The notes below the pieces were generated by a model. That model saw only the letters and a program-made list of their open reading frames with translations, searched no databases and was not told the origin of the DNA. A DNA stretch of 46,565 nucleotides, taken from the NCBI GenBank assembly GCA_002308615.1, contig DBWC01000115.1:12017-58581 (forward strand), given 5' to 3'. The position numbers and the translations under genes are program-made. The DNA is from Clostridiales bacterium UBA1248 (GTDB lineage Bacteria > Bacillota > Clostridia > Oscillospirales > CAG-272). Positions 1-5,971 of this stretch are shown here, piece by piece; the first letter of the stretch is position 1; each line of letters starts with the position of its first letter.

Positions 1-1
1 G

Positions 2-430
2 GAGCACGGCTCCGTCTCACGCGGCGTATGCTCTGTAAGCGAAGACGGATTTTTGACAGACGTCGTCGAAAGAACGAAAATAGAAGTCGCAGGAGACAGG
101 ATCGAATATGTCGAAAACGATGAAAGATTTCCGCTTTCGGCGGATACTACGGTTTCAATGAATTTCTGGGGCTTCACCCCTGATTTCAAGGAAGTTTTGG
201 CGGAAGGATTTGAAAAATTCGTAAAATCGGAGCATGAAAGACCGCTTAAGGACGAGTATTACCTTCCCAAGGCTGTGGCGGAAGCCATGGAAAAAGGCGC
301 GACGGTCAAAGTACTGAAAACGCCGTCAAAATGGTTCGGCGTAACGTACCGTGAGGATCGCGAACAGGTCGTCAATTCAATAAAAGAGCTTACAAAGCTC
401 GGAATATATAAAAAAGGTTTGTGGAGGTAA
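2..430 (+). CDS. Sugar-phosphate nucleotidyltransferase, C-terminal part
   Basis: The reading frame is open from base 2, so the window cuts the gene and only its last 142 codons are present. The segment contains SRGVC, VVERTKI and VSMNFWGF, which I recognise from the C-terminal half of NTP_transferase-type sugar nucleotidyltransferases found beside galE in Clostridia. These cytoplasmic enzymes join a nucleoside triphosphate to a sugar phosphate. The catalytic GxGxR N-terminus lies outside the window, so substrate cannot be judged. The stop is 3 bases before galE, with GGAGG of the galE ribosome site inside its last codons, so the two are probably co-transcribed and act in UDP-sugar supply. 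Confidence 0.75.
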   Translation, partial: EHGSVSRGVCSVSEDGFLTDVVERTKIEVAGDRIEYVENDERFPLSADTTVSMNFWGFTPDFKEVLAEGFEKFVKSEHERPLKDEYYLPKAVAEAMEKGATVKVLKTPSKWFGVTYREDREQVVNSIKELTKLGIYKKGLWR

Positions 431-433
431 ATC

Positions 434-1429
434 ATGTCTGTTCTTGTCACCGGCGGCGCCGGGTTCATAGGCTCGCACACCGCGGTCGTACTTCTTGATC
501 ACGGTGAGGATATTGTCATACTTGATAATTTTTCAAACAGCTCCCCCGATATGCTTGACGGGATAAGACGCATAACCGGCAAAGACTTTAAGTTTTATGA
601 AGGCGATATGCGCGACAAAGCTCTGCTTGACCGCGTTTTCACCGAAAACAAAATAGAGTCCGTCATACATTTCGCAGGCCTTAAAGCGGTCGGTGAATCC
701 GTCGAAAAACCGCTTGAATACTACGACAACAATATAAACGGCACGCTCTGCATACTTGAAGCGATGAGAAAATACGGTTGTAAAATAATGATATTCTCGT
801 CGTCCGCCACAGTTTACGGAAACGACAATCCCGTTCCGTTCGTTGAGGGTATGAAAACGAGTGCGACGAATCCGTACGGTTGGACAAAGGTGTTCATCGA
901 GCATATACTCGAAGGCGTATGCGAATCGGATAAAGAGTTTTCCGCCGTGCTTTTGCGTTATTTCAACCCGATAGGCGCGCATAAGAGCGGCTTGATAGGC
1001 GAAAAGCCGAACGGCATACCGAACAATATCATGCCGTATATCATGAAGGTAGCGGCAGGTGAATACGATCATCTAAACGTTTTCGGAGACGATTACGATA
1101 CGCCGGACGGCACGGGCGTGCGCGATTATATCCACGTCGTCGATCTGGCAAACGGTCATCTGTCCGCGCTTGAATACGCGAGAAAGAACAAGGGAGCGGA
1201 GGCTGTAAACCTCGGCACCGGCAAAGGCACGTCGGTCCTTGAGCTTGTAGCCGCCGTTGAAAAAGCGTCCGACAGAAAAATCCCGTACGTCATAACGGCT
1301 CGCCGTCCCGGCGATATAGCGGAGTGCTACGCGGACGTTTCAAAAGCAAAGCGCGTGCTTAACTGGCAGGCACAGTACGACGTTGACGATATGTGCGCGG
1401 ACAACGCGCGCTGGGCGCTCAAGCAGTAA
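434..1429 (+). CDS. galE: UDP-glucose 4-epimerase
   Basis: This 331-residue protein is the usual length for GalE, which interconverts UDP-glucose and UDP-galactose in the cytoplasm using bound NAD. The N-terminus has the Rossmann motif TGGAGFIGSH (residues 6-15). The catalytic set is present: Ser124 in SSSATVYG and the YxxxK pair Tyr148/Lys152 in NPYGWTK. The C-terminal sugar-binding part includes DGTGVRDYIHVVDLA and RRPGDIAECYAD. A GGAGG site precedes the ATG. It sits 3 bases after a nucleotidyltransferase, forming a sugar-nucleotide operon, and the next gene starts 2 bases after its stop. No promoter is visible inside the window, so it depends on one upstream. Confidence 0.95.
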   Translation: MSVLVTGGAGFIGSHTAVVLLDHGEDIVILDNFSNSSPDMLDGIRRITGKDFKFYEGDMRDKALLDRVFTENKIESVIHFAGLKAVGESVEKPLEYYDNNINGTLCILEAMRKYGCKIMIFSSSATVYGNDNPVPFVEGMKTSATNPYGWTKVFIEHILEGVCESDKEFSAVLLRYFNPIGAHKSGLIGEKPNGIPNNIMPYIMKVAAGEYDHLNVFGDDYDTPDGTGVRDYIHVVDLANGHLSALEYARKNKGAEAVNLGTGKGTSVLELVAAVEKASDRKIPYVITARRPGDIAECYADVSKAKRVLNWQAQYDVDDMCADNARWALKQ

Positions 1430-1431
1430 CG

Positions 1432-2049
1432 GTGAAAAGAGCAAATAAGAAAAAAAAGCACGTCTCTAAATCAAAAACTCTCGAACAGCGTAAAAAAAGC
1501 CTCCGCGGCTGGTACGCTCCCATAATCGGCGTCGTAATACTTGTTTTGTTCTTCGTATATATTATCGTAAGAGACGTTAATAACTACGGTGAAATTTCAG
1601 GCGGTACGGTAAAAAGCATAACCGCCGCCGCGGATAAAGGCTCCGTCAGACACGAGCGTTGGGGAAGCGTCCGTTATACGTCTTTTGAGATCGGTTCGGA
1701 ACGGTATGAATTAAAAACCGATTACAGAAGGATCGAAGGCGGACAATACAGGGTAATGGAGATCCTGCAATCTGGAGACGACGTTGAATTACAGTATATC
1801 ACATATTCGGATCTGCTTTTGATACCGAGCAGAGAAAACTGCGTTTTAGGCTTTAAATATAACGGAAAAGTAATTACAGATACTGAATACGGATTTCAGT
1901 GGACACTGAAAAGCATAAAAACAAATATCATTGTCATGTCGGTCATTCTTGCTTTCACGTCAGGCTGGCTTGCCGTTATGATCGTGTTTTTCGCAAACGA
2001 GAAAAAAGAGTATGATTTTTTAAAAAAACGGTCCGGAACAAGTAACTAA
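1432..2049 (+). CDS. Hypothetical protein with two membrane segments
   Basis: About 205 residues from a GTG start placed 2 bases after the galE stop; the in-frame GTG at 1393 would run deep into galE and has no ribosome site. The N-terminus is very basic, followed by a membrane helix (roughly residues 28-48), an extracytoplasmic or lumenal stretch of about 115 residues with alternating beta-like segments, a second helix (roughly 165-187) and a short charged tail. The arrangement resembles DUF3592-type proteins, but no diagnostic motif is visible, so this is only a suggestion. It lacks a clear Shine-Dalgarno site and may be translated by coupling to galE. A hairpin with a T-run directly after its stop probably ends the operon. 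Confidence 0.65.
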   Translation: MKRANKKKKHVSKSKTLEQRKKSLRGWYAPIIGVVILVLFFVYIIVRDVNNYGEISGGTVKSITAAADKGSVRHERWGSVRYTSFEIGSERYELKTDYRRIEGGQYRVMEILQSGDDVELQYITYSDLLLIPSRENCVLGFKYNGKVITDTEYGFQWTLKSIKTNIIVMSVILAFTSGWLAVMIVFFANEKKEYDFLKKRSGTSN

Positions 2050-2051
2050 AA

Positions 2052-2101
2052 ATCTCCTTATCGGGTAAAATATAAGTAAAACCCGATAAGGAGATATTTT
2101 T
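2052..2101 (+). terminator. Hairpin that doubles as terminator and Shine-Dalgarno trap
   Basis: A perfect 15-base inverted repeat (arms 2052-2066 and 2081-2095, 14-base loop) follows the preceding stop by 2 bases and is followed by a T-run, so it looks like an intrinsic terminator. The 3' arm contains AAGGAGA, the ribosome site of the small gene at 2102. Folded RNA would therefore hide that site. Confidence 0.65.
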
Positions 2102-2290
2102 ATGGAAAAATCACAAAAAACAAAACAGGCGCCGTTTTTTGAGGTAAAACAAAGGTATTGCTCAAAGCTTGACGGCAACGTCGTACTGAAACGCGAACTC
2201 GGCACGGACGGAGAATTCACCTGTATGTCCTCGCATATATGCGGCGAGGATTGCAAATCAAAGGAAAATGAAAAAAACGGAGCAACTTAA
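2102..2290 (+). CDS. Small cysteine-containing protein, 62 residues
   Basis: The ATG lies at good spacing behind AAGGAGA. The 62-residue product is hydrophilic, with no signal peptide or membrane segment. It has four cysteines: one in RYCSKL and three in the cluster CMSSHICGEDC, together with a histidine, which suggests a small metal-binding fold. I do not recognise a named family. The ribosome site is buried in the 3' arm of a perfect hairpin, so expression may depend on RNA structure or on the upstream transcript. A repeat element begins almost at its stop codon. Confidence 0.6.
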   Translation: MEKSQKTKQAPFFEVKQRYCSKLDGNVVLKRELGTDGEFTCMSSHICGEDCKSKENEKNGAT

Positions 2291-2418
2291 ATGGGGGTTT
2301 GCCCACCCCTCCGGCTCCGCTGCCGCTTCGCCAACCCCCAAACCCCCTTTCCCCTCCCATTGGTTTCAATGGGGCTTTTTGCGGACGGTTAGCGGGCGAT
2401 CGATGATCGCCCCTACGG
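2291..2418 (+). repeat. Palindrome-rich repeat element, copy A
   Basis: This gap between the small cysteine gene and the end of ttcA has a mosaic composition unlike the genes around it. It holds a C-rich core at 2335-2358 (tracts of 5, 5, 4 and 3 C), then a short imperfect hairpin ending in GGGGC, then a GATCGCCCCTAC block. The same modules recur at 35497-35755, 43331-43600 and 45149-45330. A frame across it from 2268 encodes low-complexity Pro/Ser sequence and is not taken as a gene. Confidence 0.65.
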
Positions 2419-3108
2419 TCAGGATTTCAGCATTGCCGACGCTACCCTGTGCGCTGTGCCGCGGCAGGTCTTGTCGGTTTCTTTTATGATTTTTCGAACT
2501 TCATCCCTTGCGGAGTCGCTCTCGCGACCGCAGGGGTTTTTAATTACCGGCAGCGATAATTCGGTCACAAGTGAGCGGATGAGCCGTTCGTTCGTCGTCA
2601 TAAGCGGGCGTATGAGAGTAAGCGATTTGTCTTCATATCCGGTCGTCGGCTCAAGCGTGTAAATTCTTCCGCCGTAGAGCAGATTCATAAGCGCGGTTTC
2701 CGCGGTATCGTCCTCGGTATGCCCTAACGCCAGCTTGTCAAACCCGTTTTCTTTCGCGTAATTGCACAGCGCGGCGCGGCGCAGTCTGGCGCAGAGAGAA
2801 CACGGCTTTTCCAAGCCTTCTATCGCTTTGCCTATATCCGTTTTCACTATTTCGTATGGTATATCCGCGTTATTCATAAATTCCGCGACCGGCGAAAAAT
2901 CCGCGTCAAGCCCCATATCAACGGTCACCGCCGAAACGGTGAAGGGAACGGGAAGAAACCTGGACAAAAGCTTTAATCCGTATGCGGCGGCAAGCGAATC
3001 CTTACCGCCGGACACGGCGATAAGTACTCTGTCATTCGGCTCTATCATACCGTATTTTTCAACGCATTTGCGTATATTTGACAATAGTATATCCGTTTTC
3101 GTACTCAC
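2419..3108 (-). CDS. TtcA-like tRNA 2-thiocytidine biosynthesis protein
   Basis: This 229-residue PP-loop ATPase belongs to the TtcA/TilS superfamily. The ATP-binding SGGKDS is at residues 33-38. CSLC (Cys103, Cys106) and a later NPCGRES (Cys193) match the cysteine set that holds an iron-sulfur cluster in TtcA proteins, while the specificity domain of TilS is absent. The expected role is sulfur insertion at cytidine 32 of tRNA, acting in the cytoplasm. The start is a GTG with GAGGTGAG upstream. It is divergent from the amidase gene, with only about 50 bases between them. Other members of this PP-loop group have unknown substrates, so the exact tRNA position is inferred. Confidence 0.85.
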   Translation of the reverse strand: MSTKTDILLSNIRKCVEKYGMIEPNDRVLIAVSGGKDSLAAAYGLKLLSRFLPVPFTVSAVTVDMGLDADFSPVAEFMNNADIPYEIVKTDIGKAIEGLEKPCSLCARLRRAALCNYAKENGFDKLALGHTEDDTAETALMNLLYGGRIYTLEPTTGYEDKSLTLIRPLMTTNERLIRSLVTELSLPVIKNPCGRESDSARDEVRKIIKETDKTCRGTAHRVASAMLKS

Positions 3109-3158
3109 GGCAAAAGCTCACCTCGCATATCATAGTAAAAAAAGAACGGAGTAATATT

Positions 3159-3716
3159 ATGATTAAAATATTTATCGATCAGGGGCATAACCCGAAAAAC
3201 CCGAATTCCGGCGCGGAGGGCAACGGTCTGCAGGAGGCGGATCTCACTTATAAAATAGGCATAAGACTTCGCGATCTGCTCAATTCCAACCCGGATTTTA
3301 CATCTATCACATCAAGAAATTCACCCGATGAGATACTCGGTACGAGCAACGCGACCTCGTTAGCCGCACGGACCAACGCCGCAAACGCCTGGGGCGCTGA
3401 TTATTTTATAAGTCTGCACGCAAACGCGTCGCAGATAACGACGGCGACGGGCAGCGAGGGATACGTTTATTCGCTTTCGTCAAAAGCGTATCCGCTTGCG
3501 CAAAGCATCCTGAAAGGATTATACAACATAACCGGCACCGTGTCAAGAGGAGTTTTTGCAAGACCTACGCTCTACGTTCTGCGCAAGACCGCGATGCCGG
3601 CGACTCTTATAGAAATGGGCTTTATCACAAACCCCGCGGAAGCAGCGGCAATGAATAACGACCCCGCCTCATACGCTCTCGGTATGTATAACGGGATCGT
3701 TTCATATTTCACTTGA
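3159..3716 (+). CDS. N-acetylmuramoyl-L-alanine amidase (Amidase_3)
   Basis: From the ATG at 3159, which has GGAG seven bases upstream, the product is 185 residues; a longer frame from 3078 would start inside the divergent ttcA and has no ribosome site. It is a bare Amidase_3 zinc hydrolase that cleaves the bond between muramic acid and the stem peptide. The metal and catalytic residues are visible: His10 in DQGHNP, Glu26 in QEADLT, His87 in SLHANA and Glu152 in IEMGFITN. There is no signal peptide, membrane anchor or cell-wall-binding repeat, so it may be released by lysis, exported otherwise, or act in a developing spore. Its last 8 bases overlap the end of convergent thiT. Confidence 0.85.
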   Translation: MIKIFIDQGHNPKNPNSGAEGNGLQEADLTYKIGIRLRDLLNSNPDFTSITSRNSPDEILGTSNATSLAARTNAANAWGADYFISLHANASQITTATGSEGYVYSLSSKAYPLAQSILKGLYNITGTVSRGVFARPTLYVLRKTAMPATLIEMGFITNPAEAAAMNNDPASYALGMYNGIVSYFT

Positions 3717-4407
3717 CGCGCTTTTGCCTGTTCACGACAAACGGTATGAATGAAATTCCGATTGCGCCTATTACGGTGATTATGATCTCCGGGATCATAT
3801 AAAGTCCGTTGTAGAACGCCGAGTAAAACGCGGCGAGCCCCTGACCGGAGCCGAAATGTGTAAGCACCCACGCGCCGAATTTAGCCGTCCAGTCGGTCAT
3901 GCTCGCAAAGCTGCCCTCTTCCGCGGCGTCGAAATACCAGCTTGCCCACGCGCCGTAGAATATCCAGCCGGAGAAGAAATGCGAGATATATCTGCACATA
4001 AGTCCGGCAAACGCTCCGAGACTCAAAGCGGCGGTCGGATTTTTGATCCTGCTGAAAAGCGACGCGACGCCTATCACGGTAAACGCGAATATATAATCAA
4101 GAAATATGGAGAGTATCGCCATATACCACACGAGTCCATCGCCCGGGGCGAATATCTTTACCACCGTCGGTATGTCAACGAGCATCTGTAAAAGCGAGTA
4201 AACGAAGGTCGATAAAAATCCCCATTTTGCGCCGTGACGGTAGCAGATCACTATAAGCGGCAGAGTGGAGAGGAGCGTAACGCTGCCTCCTAAATGCCCT
4301 ATCGGTATCTTGATGAGCGACAGCACCGTGCCGAGCGCTATCAGCGCCGCGCATTCCACAAGTCTGCGCGTACGTTCTTTGTTTGTTTGCGTGTTTTGTT
4401 CAGTCAT
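3709..4407 (-). CDS. thiT: Thiamine ECF transporter substrate-binding subunit ThiT
   Basis: A hydrophobic protein of 232 residues with about six membrane segments, fitting the S component of an energy-coupling-factor transporter, which binds thiamine and works with a shared EcfAA'T module that is not in this window. The start is taken at MTEQNTQ (4407), which has AAGGAAG upstream; an in-frame start at 4449 would lie within the terminator hairpin. Assignment rests on the overall pattern (hydrophobic start ALIALGTVLSLIKIP, the central WASWYFD, the terminal ALYNG-like FYNGLYMIPE) and above all on the TPP riboswitch directly upstream. It is somewhat longer than typical ThiT because of an inserted stretch near residues 140-190. 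Confidence 0.85.
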   Translation of the reverse strand: MTEQNTQTNKERTRRLVECAALIALGTVLSLIKIPIGHLGGSVTLLSTLPLIVICYRHGAKWGFLSTFVYSLLQMLVDIPTVVKIFAPGDGLVWYMAILSIFLDYIFAFTVIGVASLFSRIKNPTAALSLGAFAGLMCRYISHFFSGWIFYGAWASWYFDAAEEGSFASMTDWTAKFGAWVLTHFGSGQGLAAFYSAFYNGLYMIPEIIITVIGAIGISFIPFVVNRQKRVK

Positions 4408-4439
4408 TTTTTTCTTCCTTTCTTTTAGGAGAAAGAGGT

Positions 4440-4474
4440 AAGAAAACATAAACGCCGCGTGATTACGCGGCGTT
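4440..4474 (-). terminator. Riboswitch expression-platform terminator of thiT
   Basis: A perfect 10-base stem (arms 4451-4460 and 4465-4474, loop of 4) lies between the TPP aptamer and the thiT start and is followed on the minus strand by a T-rich run. It is positioned to stop transcription when thiamine pyrophosphate is bound. Confidence 0.8.
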
Positions 4475-4502
4475 ATAATTTTCTCAATTTCTGATACTCA
4501 TT

Positions 4503-4612
4503 TACCTACGCCGGCATTATCCGGATCAGGTTTAAGCATAGCACAATGCTGCGCTATCCTATGGGTCGAAACTTTGTTTCCTCTCAGCCCGGTCTTTCAC
4601 CAAGCTCCCCTA
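4503..4612 (-). ncRNA. TPP riboswitch (THI element)
   Basis: Read on the minus strand, the element has the conserved blocks of the TPP aptamer in order: GGGGAGCTTGGTG, then GGGCTGAGAGG, and after a variable stem ACCTGATCCGGATAATGCC followed by GCGTAGGT. It senses thiamine pyrophosphate in the nascent RNA. The terminator hairpin at 4451-4474 and the thiT start lie immediately downstream, so binding should switch off thiamine uptake. Confidence 0.95.
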
Positions 4613-4824
4613 TTTTGAAGCATTTCCGTAAATCGCCGCACGCATCTTGACGCATCTTTTTCCGCCTGATTTCGCCGTAAAAACTTTGAAGTACCGCTTC
4701 GAGTACATCGTCGTTTTTCCGCCTTCATCATACGAAAAAATCTGCAGCCAATCTGCGCACTTCGCTTTATTCAATGCTTCTTTAATTTTCAACTAATAAT
4801 ATCATTCATTGATGAACTTTTCTA

Positions 4825-5415
4825 CTATTCGACTTTTAAATATCTTTTAATGAACTCGTCGCTCAAGATCGCGCAGGTGTTTATCGAGCGGTACTGTCCC
4901 TTAACAAAAAGGGAAGAGCGCGCGCAGCCCTCGTATTTCATGCCGAGCTTGTCCATAACTCTGCGCGACGCGTCGTTTCCGTCCATATATCTCGCCTCTA
5001 TCCTGTGCAGGTTAAGCTCTAAAAAGCCGAACATCATAACTTCAAGCAGAGCTTCCGGCGCGTAGCCTTTTCCGCGATACACCGGATTTATGACGTAACC
5101 GACCTCGGCGCTGTTATTTGTAAAATCAAACGTCGTAAAGCCGCAGGTCCCTATCATCTTCTGCTCGCTTTTCAGCTCCACCGCCCAGTCGTAGAATTCG
5201 CCGTCGTCGTATCTTGTCTTTATATATTCAAGATACTTTTTTGTATGCGTTTTGTTCGGATGCGGAGACCACAAAAGATACTCCGTCACGTCCTGCCGCT
5301 TTGAGTATTCGAACATATCGGCGCAATCCTCAACGCGCATCCTGCGGAGCCGCAGGCGTTCCGTTTCTATAACGGGTATTTTTTTGAATCTCTTTATTAC
5401 CGCTTCTTTTTTCAT
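4825..5415 (-). CDS. GNAT family N-acetyltransferase (RimJ/RimL type)
   Basis: A 196-residue cytoplasmic acetyltransferase. It opens with ETERLRLRRM, typical of the RimJ/RimL/YdaF branch, and carries the acetyl-CoA-binding RGKGYAPEAL and the later NDASRRVMDKLGMKYEG, both hallmarks of that branch. Family members acetylate ribosomal protein N-termini, polyamines or small amines; the substrate here is unknown. The ribosome site is weak. A promoter on the minus strand just upstream (TTTACA, 17 bases, TATAAT) suggests a single-gene transcript. Confidence 0.85.
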   Translation of the reverse strand: MKKEAVIKRFKKIPVIETERLRLRRMRVEDCADMFEYSKRQDVTEYLLWSPHPNKTHTKKYLEYIKTRYDDGEFYDWAVELKSEQKMIGTCGFTTFDFTNNSAEVGYVINPVYRGKGYAPEALLEVMMFGFLELNLHRIEARYMDGNDASRRVMDKLGMKYEGCARSSLFVKGQYRSINTCAILSDEFIKRYLKVE

Positions 5416-5445
5416 ATCAACGTCCGTTATCTGAAATTTGTCATA

Positions 5446-5474
5446 ATTATATAGCTAAAAAACGCTTTTGTAAA
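5446..5474 (-). promoter_or_regulatory. Promoter of the GNAT gene at 4825-5415
   Basis: On the minus strand the -35 box TTTACA (5469-5474) and the -10 box TATAAT (5446-5451) are separated by 17 bases, about 30 bases from the GNAT start. Confidence 0.6.
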
Positions 5475-5511
5475 GGCTTTTTTCTATAAAAAACGGTAAA
5501 AAAACAAAATT

Positions 5512-5568
5512 TTGTGAAAAATGCACAAGTGTAGAAATTTCAGCCGTAAATATGTGAAAATTGCACAA
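5512..5568. promoter_or_regulatory. Paired dyad operator-like sites, TTGTG-N7-CACAA
   Basis: GTGAAAAATGCACAA (5514-5528) and GTGAAAATTGCACAA (5554-5568) are near-identical and exactly 40 bases apart. Each is itself a dyad: TTGTG at 5512-5516 with CACAA at 5524-5528, and TGTG with CACA in the second. The 40-base spacing is close to four helical turns, as expected for two dimers of a regulator on one face of the DNA. A further TTGTG half-site is at about 5577. The cognate regulator is not in the window. Confidence 0.5.
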
Positions 5569-5848
5569 ATTTCCGGTTGTGTAATTTGATGCGCAAACGG
5601 AGGACAAATGATAAAAATACCGTTCTTTTAAAGGATTTTTTCACACAATTCTGCAAAATAATTTTTATTATGAAATTCAAAAAGATACAATCTGATCCAA
5701 ATAAAGTCATAATCTTTCACAGTCCGCAGGTATTTGACCGCAAAAAAGCACGTTTGGGGAATTTCAACAAAAACATAAAAACAACTAATATGAAAGAATA
5801 AAGGAAAGCGTGTGAAAAATATGCGCGTTTTAATTAAAATTTCATCTA

Positions 5849-5877
5849 TTGACAATATAACGGGCGCGTGGTATATT
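5849..5877 (+). promoter_or_regulatory. Promoter of the sugar-uptake operon
   Basis: A consensus -35 box TTGACA (5849-5854) and a -10 box TATATT (5872-5877) are separated by 17 bases. Transcription would start near 5884, giving a leader of almost 90 bases that can form hairpins at 5891-5917 (7-base stem) and 5927-5941 (5-base stem) before the AGGAGG site of the binding-protein gene. Confidence 0.75.
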
Positions 5878-5971
5878 ATATATAAATTATTATGCGCTGT
5901 TTCTCGTTACGCGCATAAAGCGTATCCCCGGAAATACCGGGTGCTGCGATATTCATCAGGAGGAAAAGCTA

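Larger units (their letters stand above)
5416..5971 (+). other. Long AT-rich regulatory region ahead of the sugar operon
   Basis: This 556-base gap lies between divergent transcription units and is much richer in A and T than the genes around it. It contains a minus-strand promoter near 5446, two dyads at 5512-5528 and 5552-5568, a GGAGG followed by an eight-codon frame (ATG at about 5599), a strong plus-strand promoter at 5849-5877 and a leader with two short hairpins (5891-5917 and 5927-5941). Longer frames here, from 5577 and 5812, look like chance. Confidence 0.6.

Noticed and set aside
533..1072. Minus-strand frame of 179 codons inside galE
   Set aside because: Fully antisense to a certain gene, with composition typical of a shadow frame and no ribosome site.
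2268..2489. Plus-strand frame of 73 codons after the small cysteine gene
   Set aside because: Runs through a repeat element and then antisense to ttcA; Pro/Ser-rich low-complexity product.
5577..5801. Plus-strand frame of 74 codons in the gap before the sugar operon
   Set aside because: No ribosome site, AT-driven composition rich in Lys, Asn and Phe, and a regulatory gap context.
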